The notes beneath the pieces are model-generated. The model was given only the letters and a program-made list of their open reading frames with translations, ran no database searches and was not told where the DNA came from. Shown piece by piece: positions 30,523 through 39,142 of a stretch of 64,000 nucleotides of DNA. Where the stretch lies: contig JAEUJM010000011.1 in NCBI GenBank assembly GCA_016794585.1, positions 124,001-188,000 on the forward strand, in the 5' to 3' direction. The stretch comes from Acidimicrobiales bacterium. Its GTDB lineage: Bacteria; Actinomycetota; Acidimicrobiia; Acidimicrobiales; DATDAH01. Position 1 is the first letter of the stretch, and each line of letters starts with the position of its first letter. Position numbers and translations under genes: made by a program.

Positions 30523-30528
30523 TAGCCT
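30523..30528 (+). promoter_or_regulatory. purF: -10-like TAGCCT upstream of purF
   Basis: TAGCCT about 39 nt before the GTG at 30568. A second hexamer, GACGAT at 30574-30579, lies 6 nt before GTG 30586, so purF may have two alternative starts. Confidence 0.35.
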
Positions 30529-30567
30529 GAGGGCTCACAGCCACCGATTCGCGGGGTCCACCGAGCA

Positions 30568-32199
30568 GTGTGCGACGATGAGGACGTGAGGGCGTCGGAG
30601 CAGCCAGACACCGCTTCTGACCTGGTCGATCCGGCGGGTGCGGCCGACCCCGACGACGACACCCCGAAAGAGGCGTGCGGCGTCTTCGGGGTCTACGCCC
30701 CCGGCCAGCCGGTGGCCCACCTGACCTACCTCGGCCTCTACGCCTTGCAGCACCGCGGGCAGGAGTCGGCCGGCATGGCGGTCAGCAACGGCGAGACGCT
30801 GATGGTGCAGAAGGACATGGGCCTCGTCGCCCACGTGTTCGACGACATCAAGCTCGCATCGCTCCGGGGCCACCTGGCCATCGGCCACACCCGCTACTCC
30901 ACCACCGGGTCGAGCACCTGGCGCAACGCCCAGCCGGTGTTCCGGGCCACCGCCGAGGCCGAGTTCGCGCTCGGCCACAACGGAAACCTGGTCAACACCG
31001 AGGCCCTCGCCGACGAGCAGGGCATGTTGCCGGGCACCGTGACCAGCGACACCGACCTCGTGGCCGAGATGCTCGCCACCGAGATGGCCGCCGCCGGCCC
31101 CCGCAGCGACGAGCGCGAGCTCGAGCACGCGCTGGTCAAGGTGCTGCCCCGTCTCGAGGGCGCCTTCTCGTTCGTGCTGATGGACGAGGGCCACGTCATC
31201 GGTGTGCGCGATCCCAACGGCTTCCGCCCGCTGTGCCTCGGCAAGCTCGACCACGGCTGGGTTCTCGCCTCCGAGACGCCGGCGCTCGACGTCGTCGGCG
31301 CCCACTTCGTGCGCGAGCTCGAGCCCGGTGAGATGGTCATCATCGACGCCACCGGCTACCGCTCGGTCCGCCCCTTCGACGCCGAGCGCATCGACCCCAA
31401 GCTCTGCCTGTTCGAGTTCGTGTACTTCGCCCGCCCCGACAGCCAGCTCTACGGCCGCAGCGTGCACCACGCCCGGGTGAAGATGGGCGAGCGCCTGGCC
31501 GAGCAGGCACCGGTCGAGGCCGACCTCGTCATGGGTGTGCCCGAGTCCGGCATCGCCGCCGCCGAGGGCTACGCCCGCCAGAGCGGTATCCCCTTCGGCC
31601 AGGGCCTGGTGAAGAACCGCTACATCGGGCGCACCTTCATCGCCCCCACCCAGGAGATGCGGGCCCTCGGGGTGCGCATGAAGCTCAACCCCCTGCGGGA
31701 CAACATCGCCGGCAAGCGCCTGGTGGTCGTCGACGACTCGATCGTGCGGGGCACCACCACCCGGGCCATGGTCAAGATGCTGCGCGAGGCCGGCGCTCGC
31801 GAGGTCCACCTGCGCATTTCGTCGCCGCCCTACAAGTGGCCCTGCTTCTACGGTATGGACACGGGCACTCGCGGCGAGCTGCTGGCCGCCAACCTCACCG
31901 TCGACGAGATCCGCGACTACGTCGACGTCGACACCATCTCCTACCTCACCCTCGACCGACTGCTCGAGGCCACCGGTGCGGTCAACGCCGGCTTCTGCGA
32001 CGCCTGCCTCACCGGCGAGTACCCCATCGAGGTGCCGGTGAACCTGCGCAAGGCCGTCCTCGAGGTCGACCCCGTCGAGCGCGACGAGAACGGCACCCCG
32101 ATCCGCCGTGAGCCGGCCGCGGGCTCAACGCCCGCAGCCGTCGCCACCGGCGACTCGCTCTTTCCCGCGGCCGACGCGGCTGCCCGCAACCAGCCTTGA
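30568..32199 (+). CDS. purF: Amidophosphoribosyltransferase
   Basis: 543 aa. Transfers glutamine ammonia to PRPP, the first step of purine synthesis. After a 36-residue acidic propeptide the mature N-terminal nucleophile is C37 in KEACGVFGVY. Glutaminase motifs include LQHRGQESAGMAV, GHTRYSTTGSS and GHNGNLVN. The PRPP loop is VVVDDSIVRGTTT. Cysteines in KWPCFYGMDTGTRGEL and NAGFCDACLTGEYP match ligands of the oxygen-sensitive [4Fe-4S] cluster of Bacillus-type enzymes. GTG start; GTG 30586 is an alternative. purM follows after a repeat-filled gap. Confidence 0.96.
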   Translation: MCDDEDVRASEQPDTASDLVDPAGAADPDDDTPKEACGVFGVYAPGQPVAHLTYLGLYALQHRGQESAGMAVSNGETLMVQKDMGLVAHVFDDIKLASLRGHLAIGHTRYSTTGSSTWRNAQPVFRATAEAEFALGHNGNLVNTEALADEQGMLPGTVTSDTDLVAEMLATEMAAAGPRSDERELEHALVKVLPRLEGAFSFVLMDEGHVIGVRDPNGFRPLCLGKLDHGWVLASETPALDVVGAHFVRELEPGEMVIIDATGYRSVRPFDAERIDPKLCLFEFVYFARPDSQLYGRSVHHARVKMGERLAEQAPVEADLVMGVPESGIAAAEGYARQSGIPFGQGLVKNRYIGRTFIAPTQEMRALGVRMKLNPLRDNIAGKRLVVVDDSIVRGTTTRAMVKMLREAGAREVHLRISSPPYKWPCFYGMDTGTRGELLAANLTVDEIRDYVDVDTISYLTLDRLLEATGAVNAGFCDACLTGEYPIEVPVNLRKAVLEVDPVERDENGTPIRREPAAGSTPAAVATGDSLFPAADAAARNQP

Positions 32200-32214
32200 G
32201 CCCACCGCCCGAGC

Positions 32215-32324
32215 TTCTGGCCGCGGCCGGCTGTTCTCACGCCAGAGATCTCGCGGCCAGAACCGCACCCCACTCGTTCTGGCCGCGGCGACCTGTTCCC
32301 ACGCCAGAGATCTCGCGGCCAGAA
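32215..32324. repeat. Two tandem inverted repeats between purF and purM
   Basis: Copy 1 at 32215-32262 and copy 2 at 32277-32324, offset 62 bp. Each opens TTCTGGCCGCGG and closes CGCGGCCAGAA, with CACGCCAGAGATCTCGCGG shared. The second ends 17 nt before the purM GTG. They probably form hairpins in the purF-purM transcript. Same outer arm type as the repeats at 3405 and 6420. Confidence 0.75.
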
Positions 32325-32341
32325 CGGGCCCCGGTGCTGCC

Positions 32342-33388
32342 GTGAGTGACGGACGAGGCGCAGAGCAGGGCGCCACCTACGACGTCGACATCGCCGCCGG
32401 CGAGGACGCGGTCGACCGCATCAAGGCCGCGGTCCGCTCCACCTACCGGCCCGAGGTGCTGGGCGACATCGGCGGGTTCGGCGGCCTGTTCGCCCTGTCC
32501 ACCGAGGGGCGGCCGCAACCGGTGCTGGTGTCGGCCACCGACGGGGTCGGCACGAAGTCGCAGATCGCCCGGGCCCTCGGCCGCCTCGACACCATCGGCA
32601 TCGACCTGGTGGCCATGTGCGTGGACGACCTGGTCTGTCAGGGCGCCGAGCCGCTGTTCTTCCTCGATTACATCTCGGTCGGCAAGCTCGTGCCCGAGCG
32701 CATGGAGGCGCTGGTGGCGGGGGTGGCCGAGGGGTGCCGGCAGGCCGGATGCGCCCTCATCGGCGGCGAGATGGCCGAGCACCCCGGCGTCATGCCCGAC
32801 GACGACTTCGACCTCGTGGGCTTCGCCGTCGGCGTGGTCGACCGGGACCGCATCATCACCGGCGAGCACGTCGCCGTGGGCGACACCCTCATCGGGCTGC
32901 CGTCGCCGGGCCTCCGCTCGAACGGGTACACGCTGGCGCGCAAGGTGCTGCTCGAGATCGCCGGCCTCGACCTCGACGCCCCTGCCTACGAGGGCGCGCC
33001 CACCACGGTGGGCGACGAGTTGCTGCTGCCCTCGGTGATCTACGCGCCTGCGGTGCGCGCCGCCACCGAGGCGGTGGACGTGCGGGCCGTCGCCCACATC
33101 ACCGGCGGCGGCATGGCCGGCAACCTCAACCGGGTCCTGCCCGACGGCGCCGACGCCCAGGTCGAGACGAGCGCCTGGGAGTCGCCCCGCATCTTCAGCG
33201 AGATCCAGCGCCTGGGTTCGGTGGAACCCGACGAGATGGCCCGCGTGTTCAACCTGGGCATCGGCATGGTCCTGGTGGTGCCGCCGTCGGACGCCGGCGC
33301 CGCGCTGTCCGTCCTCGCCGAGCACGGCCACGCCGCGGTCGAGATCGGCACCATCACTCCCGGCACCGGTGAGGTGCATCTCACATGA
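32342..33388 (+). CDS. purM: Phosphoribosylformylglycinamidine cyclo-ligase (AIR synthetase)
   Basis: 348 aa. Closes the imidazole ring of FGAM using ATP. Motifs: TYDVDIAAGEDAVDRIK, GFGGLFAL, VSATDGVGTKSQIA, GIDLVAMCVDDLVCQGAEPLFFLDY, LIGGEMAEHPGVM, GLPSPGLRSNGYTLAR and HITGGGMAGNLNRVLP. GTG start without a clear ribosome site, just after the tandem inverted repeats. The stop overlaps the pyrE start (ATGA), so the two are coupled. Confidence 0.96.
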   Translation: MSDGRGAEQGATYDVDIAAGEDAVDRIKAAVRSTYRPEVLGDIGGFGGLFALSTEGRPQPVLVSATDGVGTKSQIARALGRLDTIGIDLVAMCVDDLVCQGAEPLFFLDYISVGKLVPERMEALVAGVAEGCRQAGCALIGGEMAEHPGVMPDDDFDLVGFAVGVVDRDRIITGEHVAVGDTLIGLPSPGLRSNGYTLARKVLLEIAGLDLDAPAYEGAPTTVGDELLLPSVIYAPAVRAATEAVDVRAVAHITGGGMAGNLNRVLPDGADAQVETSAWESPRIFSEIQRLGSVEPDEMARVFNLGIGMVLVVPPSDAGAALSVLAEHGHAAVEIGTITPGTGEVHLT

Positions 33389-33942
33389 CGACGATCGACG
33401 CCCTCATCGCCCACCTCCGGGAGCACGCGGTGCGCACCGACGGGCCGTACACGCTGAAGTCGGGGCGCCAGAGCGACTGGTTCATCGACGCCAAGGCCAC
33501 CACCTGCTCGCCCGAGGGCATGCTCCTGGTCGCCGACGCCGCCCTCGAGGTCATCCCCGACGACGTGACGGCCATCGGCGGGCTCACGGTCGGCGCCGAC
33601 GCCATGGCCTACGCCATCGCCGCCATCGCCGCGACCCGCGGCCGCATGCTCACCAGCTTCACGGTGCGCAAGGAGGCCAAGGCCGGCGGCACGGGCGGCC
33701 GCATCGCCGGCGTCCTCGAGCCCGGCGCCAAGGTCGTCATCACCGAGGACGCCGTCACCCGCGGCGTGTCGATGCTCGAGGCCGCCGAGGTGGTGCGCGA
33801 CGAGGGCCGGGCCGACCCCGTGCTGCTCCTGCCCCTCGTGGACCGCGGCGGCACCGTCGCCGCCCTCGCCGAGGCCGCCGGCATCCCCCTGCACGCCCTC
33901 GTGCCGGCGCCGGCGCTGGGCTTCGACTACGACCCCGGCTGA
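33385..33942 (+). CDS. pyrE: Orotate phosphoribosyltransferase
   Basis: 185 aa. Joins orotate and PRPP to give OMP in pyrimidine synthesis. YTLKSGRQSDWFIDAK is the orotate/PRPP-contact start; TSFTVRKEAKAGGTGGRIAG gives the mobile basic loop and VVITEDAVTRGVSMLEA is the PRPP signature. Length is at the short end of the family. The 4-nt overlap with purM puts a pyrimidine gene under purine-gene translation; both products consume or serve PRPP pathways. Confidence 0.87.
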   Translation: MTTIDALIAHLREHAVRTDGPYTLKSGRQSDWFIDAKATTCSPEGMLLVADAALEVIPDDVTAIGGLTVGADAMAYAIAAIAATRGRMLTSFTVRKEAKAGGTGGRIAGVLEPGAKVVITEDAVTRGVSMLEAAEVVRDEGRADPVLLLPLVDRGGTVAALAEAAGIPLHALVPAPALGFDYDPG

Positions 33943-33997
33943 GCGCCCCCCCGGTAACCACCCGGGGCCTCATTGGGTCGGACTCGGCGTGCGAACG

Positions 33998-34003
33998 TAT
34001 TGT
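33998..34003 (+). promoter_or_regulatory. -10 hexamer TATTGT with a possible -35 TTGGGT
   Basis: TATTGT ends 8 nt before the GTG at 34012. TTGGGT at 33973-33978 lies 19 nt upstream of it. One of the few sites with a plausible -35. Confidence 0.55.
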
Positions 34004-34011
34004 GCTCCCTC

Positions 34012-35568
34012 GTGACCGAACACCCACTGCGTGAGCGCCTGGCGGAGCTCGAGAAGCGCAAGGACGAGGCCCGCCACGCCGGCTCCGAGCGCTCCGTCGA
34101 GCGCCAACACGCGAAGGGCAAGATGCTCGCCCGCGAGCGGGTCGAGTACCTGCTCGACGACGGCTCGTTCCACGAGCTCGACATGTTGGCCAAGCACCGG
34201 GCCCACGACAGCGGGCTCCAGGAGCGTCCCTACACCGACGGCGTCATCACCGGGTGGGGCACCATCGACGGCCGCAAGGTCTTCGTGTTCTCGCAGGACT
34301 TCACGGTGTTCGGCGGCGCCCTGGGCGAGGTGTTCGCCGAGAAGATCCACAAGCTCATGGACCTCGCCCTGTCGGTCGGCGCGCCGCTCATCGGCCTGAA
34401 CGACGGCGCCGGTGCCCGCATCCAGGAGGGCGCGGTCTCCCTCGACAGCTACGGCGGCATCTTCTACCGCAACGTGCTGGCCTCGGGCGTCACGCCCCAG
34501 ATCAGCGTCATCCTCGGCCCCTGCGCCGGCGGCGCGGTCTACAGCCCGGCCATGACGGACTTCATCTTCATGGTGCGCGAGACGTCGCACATGTTCATCA
34601 CCGGCCCCGACGTGGTGAAGACGGTGACGGGCGAGGAGGTCACCCTCGAGGAGCTGGGCGGCGCCATGAGCCACGCCACCAAGTCCGGGGTGGCCACCTA
34701 CGTGGCCGACAGCGAGGAAGCCGTCCTCGACGACGTGAAGTACCTGCTGTCGTACCTGCCCTCGAACAACCTCGAGGAGCCGCCGTGGTTCGCCCCCACG
34801 GACGATCCGAACCGGCAGCTCACCGAGCTGTACGACCTCATGCCGGCCTCGTCGAACCTGCCCTACGACATGCACCAGGTGATCCGGGCCACCGTCGACG
34901 ACGGCGACTTCTTCGAGTACTTCCCCCACTGGGGCATGAATCTCGTCTGCGGGTTCGCCCGCCTCGACGGCCACCCCGTGGGCGTGATCGGCAACCAGCC
35001 CATGATGCTGGCCGGCGTGCTCGACATCGAGGCGTCCGAGAAGGGCGCCCGCTTCGTGCGCACCTGCGACGCGTTCAACATCCCCATCCTCACCTTCGTC
35101 GACGTCCCCGGCTTCCTGCCCGGCGTCGACCAGGAGTACGGCGGCATCATTCGCCACGGGGCCAAGCTGCTCTACGCGTTCTGCGAGGCCACCGTGCCCC
35201 GCATCCAGGTCATCACCCGCAAGGCCTACGGCGGCGCCTACGTGGTCATGAACGCCAAGTCCATCGGCGCCGACCTGGCCTACGCCTGGCCCTCGGCCGA
35301 GCTGGCGGTGATGGGCCCGCACGGTGCGGTCGAGATCGTCTACCGCCGTGAGCTGACGTCGGCGGCCGACCCCGAGGCCCGCCGGGCCGAGCTGGTCGAG
35401 GAGTACACCGAGCGCTTCACCAACCCCTACATCGCCGCCGAGCGGGGCATGGTCGATGACGTCATCGACCCGGCCGACACCCGCCGGAAGGTGATCGCCG
35501 GCTTCGAGATGCTGCGCTCGAAGCGCGAGGAGCTGCCCAAGCGCAAGCACGGGAACGTGCCCCTTTGA
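34012..35568 (+). CDS. Acyl-CoA (propionyl/acetyl-CoA) carboxylase, carboxyltransferase beta subunit
   Basis: 518 aa, typical length. Carboxylates acetyl- or propionyl-CoA together with a biotinylated alpha subunit encoded elsewhere. Motifs: KGKMLARERVEYLLDDGSFHELD, GALGEVFAEKIHKLMDLA, LNDGAGARIQEGAVSLDSYGGIF, CAGGAVYSPAMTDF and, in the C-half, DVPGFLPGVDQEYGGIIRHGAKLLYAF and RKAYGGAYVVMNAK. Whether it is AccD- or PccB-type cannot be settled by eye. Its stop overlaps the TTG of the epsilon subunit gene. Confidence 0.93.
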   Translation: MTEHPLRERLAELEKRKDEARHAGSERSVERQHAKGKMLARERVEYLLDDGSFHELDMLAKHRAHDSGLQERPYTDGVITGWGTIDGRKVFVFSQDFTVFGGALGEVFAEKIHKLMDLALSVGAPLIGLNDGAGARIQEGAVSLDSYGGIFYRNVLASGVTPQISVILGPCAGGAVYSPAMTDFIFMVRETSHMFITGPDVVKTVTGEEVTLEELGGAMSHATKSGVATYVADSEEAVLDDVKYLLSYLPSNNLEEPPWFAPTDDPNRQLTELYDLMPASSNLPYDMHQVIRATVDDGDFFEYFPHWGMNLVCGFARLDGHPVGVIGNQPMMLAGVLDIEASEKGARFVRTCDAFNIPILTFVDVPGFLPGVDQEYGGIIRHGAKLLYAFCEATVPRIQVITRKAYGGAYVVMNAKSIGADLAYAWPSAELAVMGPHGAVEIVYRRELTSAADPEARRAELVEEYTERFTNPYIAAERGMVDDVIDPADTRRKVIAGFEMLRSKREELPKRKHGNVPL

Positions 35569-35798
35569 GCGACGCCCCGGCGCCGGCCACCGAGCCGGTG
35601 GTCTCCGTCGACGGTGCCCGCACCCGTCTCGCGCCCCCGGGGCCCGAGGAGATGGCGGCCATCATGGCGGCCATCGAGGTGGCCTGGCCCCGCCCATCCG
35701 CGGCCGACACCGACCCCCGCGCCGCCACGCCGCGTTGGCGGTTCTCGGGCCGGTGGTGGACCAAGCCCATCCCCAGTCGGCGCGACCGCCCCTCCTGA
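35565..35798 (+). CDS. Acyl-CoA carboxylase epsilon subunit
   Basis: 77 aa. Short proline/alanine-rich N-terminus, helix GPEEMAAIMAAIEVAW and C-terminal RWRFSGRWW, the layout of actinobacterial carboxylase epsilon subunits that stabilise the alpha-beta complex. TTG start overlapping the beta-subunit stop (TTGA), so translation is coupled. Confidence 0.75.
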   Translation: MSDAPAPATEPVVSVDGARTRLAPPGPEEMAAIMAAIEVAWPRPSAADTDPRAATPRWRFSGRWWTKPIPSRRDRPS

Positions 35799-35856
35799 GC
35801 ATCGCGACCCGCGCCGGGTCGCGCCCCGTCGCCGGGGCGGCGCCCGACGGAGTCGG

Positions 35857-35862
35857 TAGCCT
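35857..35862 (+). promoter_or_regulatory. -10 hexamer TAGCCT, leaderless spacing
   Basis: TAGCCT ends 8 nt before the ATG at 35871 of the metallophosphoesterase gene. Confidence 0.45.
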
Positions 35863-35870
35863 CGCCGCCC

Positions 35871-36875
35871 ATGGACCTGACCACCGTCGCCGACGACGAG
35901 GCCGTCGTCCACGACGGGCCCGTGGCCCGGGTCCACGCCGGCCTCGCGCCCGACACCGAACACCAGCTCGACGGATTCTCGTTCCGCACCCTCCCCGCGC
36001 CGGGAGAGCGCCTCGCCACCTTCGCCACGGTCAACGACGTGCACTTCGGCGAGGTGGAGTGCGGGGTGATCGAGGGCCTCGACCTCGGCCCCACCTACCG
36101 CAGCGAGCCGGGTGAGGACCCCTACCCCGAGGTCATGAACCGGGGAGCGGTGGCCGACATCGCCGCCATCGACCCCGATGCCGTCCTGGTCAAGGGCGAT
36201 CTGACCAACGTGGGCAGCCAGGAGGAGTATGAGCAGTTCCTCGACTGCTACCAGGGCGCCTTCGGCGACCGCCTCCACCACGTCCGCGGCAACCACGACG
36301 GCTACCACGGCGGGACCTTCGCCAGCGACGCCCCGTTCCTCGTCGAGCTGCCTGGCGTGTCCCTGGCCGTGCTCGACACCACCATCCCGCTCCACACGCC
36401 GGGACGAGTCACGAGCGAGCAGCTCGAGTGGCTGGCCGACGTGGCCGCCGAGAGCGACCGTCCCGTGTTCGTGTTCGGCCACCACCACGTCTGGGACCCG
36501 ACCTCGAACCACCGCCCCGACGACTACTTCGGCATCAACCCCGACGACTCCGAGCGCCTCATCGACGTGGTGGCCGCCCATCGCTCGATCGTGGCCTACT
36601 CGGCCGGGCACACCCACCGGAACCGGGTGCGCCGCTTCCCCGCCACGGGCGACGTGCCGTGGGCCGAGGTGGCGTGCGTGAAGGACTTCCCGGGCACGTG
36701 GGCCGAGTACCGGGTGTTCGAGGGAGGGATCCTCGCCATCCACCGGCGCATCTCGTCGCCCGAGGCACTCGCGTGGAGCGACAAGACCCGGGACATGTAC
36801 GACGGCACCTACTTCGAGTACGCCTTCGGCGCCCTGGACGAGCGGTGCTACCCCATCTGGCCCCGGCGCGGGTGA
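35871..36875 (+). CDS. Calcineurin-like metallophosphoesterase
   Basis: 334 aa, no signal peptide. The five metal motifs are all present: NDVHFGE, VKGDLTNVGS, VRGNHDGYHG, VFGHHHVWD and SAGHTHRNR. This is the order of 3',5'-cyclic-nucleotide or Icc-type phosphodiesterases in the superfamily; the substrate is not evident. It has a promoter-like hexamer of its own and is followed almost directly by the first of three septum-domain lipoproteins. Confidence 0.87.
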   Translation: MDLTTVADDEAVVHDGPVARVHAGLAPDTEHQLDGFSFRTLPAPGERLATFATVNDVHFGEVECGVIEGLDLGPTYRSEPGEDPYPEVMNRGAVADIAAIDPDAVLVKGDLTNVGSQEEYEQFLDCYQGAFGDRLHHVRGNHDGYHGGTFASDAPFLVELPGVSLAVLDTTIPLHTPGRVTSEQLEWLADVAAESDRPVFVFGHHHVWDPTSNHRPDDYFGINPDDSERLIDVVAAHRSIVAYSAGHTHRNRVRRFPATGDVPWAEVACVKDFPGTWAEYRVFEGGILAIHRRISSPEALAWSDKTRDMYDGTYFEYAFGALDERCYPIWPRRG

Positions 36876-36885
36876 TGATGTGGCG

Positions 36886-37425
36886 ATGACCGGACCGGGG
36901 CGGCGCGGCCTGCGAGGGGCGAGGTGGCGGGCCGCGGTGCTTTCGGTGGTCGTCCCGGTCTCGTTGCTGGTGCTGGCCGGCTGCTCGGCCTTCGGTGACG
37001 ACGAGACCACCGCCACGACCGTGCCCAACGGGGTGCGGATCGTCGACCTCGAGCCCGGCACCTGCTTCCTGGCTCCGGCCAACACCGACGTGCGCGCCGT
37101 CGAGGAGGTCGACTGCGACGAGGCCCACGACGGTGAGGCCTACGCGGTCTTCGCGCTCCCGGCCGGTGCCGACGCCCCCTTCCCCGGGGGCGCCGAGGTG
37201 CAGAGCCTCGCCCAGTTGGGCTGTCAGGACCGCTTCGCCGACTACGTCGGTCAGGCCTATGAGGACTCGGCCTACTACTTCTCGGCCATCGCCCCGACGC
37301 GCAAGTCGTGGGAGGACCGCGGGGACCGCCGGGTGCTCTGCTCGATCATCGCCTCCGACGGTGGCCAGTTGGAGGGGAGCGTCGCGGCCGGCGGCTCGGG
37401 CGGGGGCCAGGGGTCCGACGGCTAA
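36886..37425 (+). CDS. Septum-formation-domain lipoprotein 1
   Basis: 179 aa. Signal peptide with lipobox LAGC, lipidated C33. The exported domain has four spaced cysteines in GTCFLAP, VDCDEAHDGEAYAVF, LGCQDRFADYVG and RRVLCSI, fitting two disulfides. It matches the domain called septum formation in actinobacteria, whose role is poorly known. The same domain occurs in the next two genes. GTG 36880 is an alternative start two codons upstream; ATG 36886 has GATGAT 6 nt before it. Confidence 0.7.
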   Translation: MTGPGRRGLRGARWRAAVLSVVVPVSLLVLAGCSAFGDDETTATTVPNGVRIVDLEPGTCFLAPANTDVRAVEEVDCDEAHDGEAYAVFALPAGADAPFPGGAEVQSLAQLGCQDRFADYVGQAYEDSAYYFSAIAPTRKSWEDRGDRRVLCSIIASDGGQLEGSVAAGGSGGGQGSDG

Positions 37426-37492
37426 GGTCGCTCACGAAACCCAGGTGCGCGAACCGGAGCGCGTCGGGACGACACGATGGAGCGGATGGGCA

Positions 37493-37996
37493 ATGCGGAC
37501 TTGGCTGAAGGCGCTCGGGGCGGTGCTGTTGGTGCTGGCACTGGCCACCTCATGCAGCAGCGACGAATCGACGGCCGACAACTCGACTCGGGACGACGAG
37601 GGCAACATCACCGAGGGCGGCGACGTCGGCATCTTCACCCTCGAGGTGGGTGACTGCTTCGATCAGCCGCCGGACGGCAACATCCTCGAGGTGGCCGCGG
37701 TGCCCTGCAGCGAGCCGCACGACACCGAGCTGTACGCCAAGTTCGACATGGAGGGCGGCGACGACGCGCCGTTCCCGGGCCAGGCCGCCGTCGAGACCGC
37801 CTCCGAGGAGTGCATCGGTGCGCTCTTCGAGGACTACGTGGGCCTCGACTACGCCAGCTCGCGCTTCCAGGCCTTCCCCATCACGCCCACCCAGGAGAGC
37901 TGGGAGAGCGAGCTGAACGACCGCGAGATCCTCTGCACCGCCAACACCGTGGACGGGACCCAGATCACGGGCTCCATCCAGGGCACCGCGGAGTAG
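37493..37996 (+). CDS. Septum-formation-domain lipoprotein 2
   Basis: 167 aa. Signal peptide with lipidation site C21 (LALATSC; the lipobox is weak because Ala replaces Leu at -3). Domain motifs parallel the preceding gene: GDCFDQP, VPCSEPHDTELYAKF, ECIGALFEDYVG, REILCTA. Paralogue of the genes on both sides, probably from tandem duplication. GGAG lies about 10 nt before the ATG. Confidence 0.7.
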   Translation: MRTWLKALGAVLLVLALATSCSSDESTADNSTRDDEGNITEGGDVGIFTLEVGDCFDQPPDGNILEVAAVPCSEPHDTELYAKFDMEGGDDAPFPGQAAVETASEECIGALFEDYVGLDYASSRFQAFPITPTQESWESELNDREILCTANTVDGTQITGSIQGTAE

Positions 37997-38005
37997 TCGA
38001 GACCC

Positions 38006-38030
38006 GCCGGCGCCCCGCCCGGGCGCCGGC
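38006..38030 (+). terminator. Ten-bp perfect GC hairpin between septum-domain genes 2 and 3
   Basis: GCCGGCGCCC (38006-38015), loop CGCCC, GGGCGCCGGC (38021-38030), starting 9 nt after the stop codon. Very stable, without a T-tract. Confidence 0.55.
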
Positions 38031-38082
38031 GCCCGCCGCGCCGCAGATCGGGGCGTGGCCGTGAGGGCCGAGAGGAGCACCC

Positions 38083-39129
38083 ATGTCCGACACCCCACCG
38101 CCGCCGGACGGCACGCCCGCGGAGGGCGCGGCGCCCGAGCCCCCGGCCCCGCTCCCCGATCCCGGTGAGACCGTGACCGGCCCGTTGCCGCAGTACCCGA
38201 CCCCCGAGCCGACCCCGCCGCCGGCGGCCACGCCGCCACCCGCGCCGACTCCTCCTCCCGCCGCGGACTACCCGCCCACGGCGCCACAGCCCGAGTACCC
38301 CGCCGCGGCCCCGTACCCGCCGGCGCAGGCGCCGGCAGCGGGCTACCCCCCGGCCGCGCCCGGCCAGCCCGGCGCCTACCCGCCCGGCGGCGTCGCCGCA
38401 CCCGCCGCCGCCCCGGGCTACCCGCCGCAGGGCCCGCCGCCCACCGAGGCCGGCTGGGGCGCCGGCGGTGGTGGGGTACCGCCCTATGGGGCACCGCCGC
38501 CGTCCGGGGGTGGAGGCAAGAAGGCGCTGTTCATCGTGCTGGGGGTCATCGGCGCGCTGCTCGCGCTCGTGATCGTGGGCGTCATCATCACCGCGGTCCT
38601 CGCCGGCGACGACGACGCCCCGTCGGTGGACCGCACCACCCTCGCCACCTCGGCGACCACCGCGCCCGACTTCGAGCCGGGCAGCACCACCACCGAGGCC
38701 GCCCAGCCCGGCGACAGCGCGCTCACCACCACCACCGGAGGTGGCAACAGCACGTCGATCAACGTCTTCGACCTGGCGGTGGGCGACTGCTTCGACGTGC
38801 CCACCAGCGGCAACATCACCAACGTCGACGGGATCGACTGCGACGAACCCCACGACAACGAGGTGTTCGCCATCTTCGAGATCGCCGGCGGCCCCAACGC
38901 CCCGTTCCCGGGGGTGGCGGCCATCAGCAGCCAGGCGCAGGACCAGTGCACCGGGGCGCTCTTCACCGACTACGTGGGCGTGCCCTTCGCTCAGTCGGAG
39001 TTCAACGCCACCTCCATCAACCCCACCGAGCAGACGTGGAACCAGCTCGACGACCGCGAGGTGATCTGCGTGGCCACCAGCGGCGACTCCTCGCCCCTCA
39101 CCTCGTCGGTGCAGGGCGCCAACCGCTGA
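38083..39129 (+). CDS. Proline-rich membrane protein with a C-terminal septum-formation domain
   Basis: 348 aa. Residues 1-145 are Pro/Ala/Tyr/Gly-rich and cytoplasmic by topology; 146-175 form one transmembrane helix (ALFIVLGVIGALLALVIVGV). A Thr/Ser-rich linker leads to the exported domain GDCFDVP, IDCDEPHDNEVFAIF, QCTGALFTDYVG, REVICVA. Same four-cysteine domain as the two lipoproteins upstream, here on a transmembrane anchor with a long cytosolic proline-rich arm that could bind cytosolic partners. GAGGAG precedes the ATG by about 6 nt. Confidence 0.7.
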   Translation: MSDTPPPPDGTPAEGAAPEPPAPLPDPGETVTGPLPQYPTPEPTPPPAATPPPAPTPPPAADYPPTAPQPEYPAAAPYPPAQAPAAGYPPAAPGQPGAYPPGGVAAPAAAPGYPPQGPPPTEAGWGAGGGGVPPYGAPPPSGGGGKKALFIVLGVIGALLALVIVGVIITAVLAGDDDAPSVDRTTLATSATTAPDFEPGSTTTEAAQPGDSALTTTTGGGNSTSINVFDLAVGDCFDVPTSGNITNVDGIDCDEPHDNEVFAIFEIAGGPNAPFPGVAAISSQAQDQCTGALFTDYVGVPFAQSEFNATSINPTEQTWNQLDDREVICVATSGDSSPLTSSVQGANR

Positions 39130-39142
39130 CCGGCCCGCCTTC

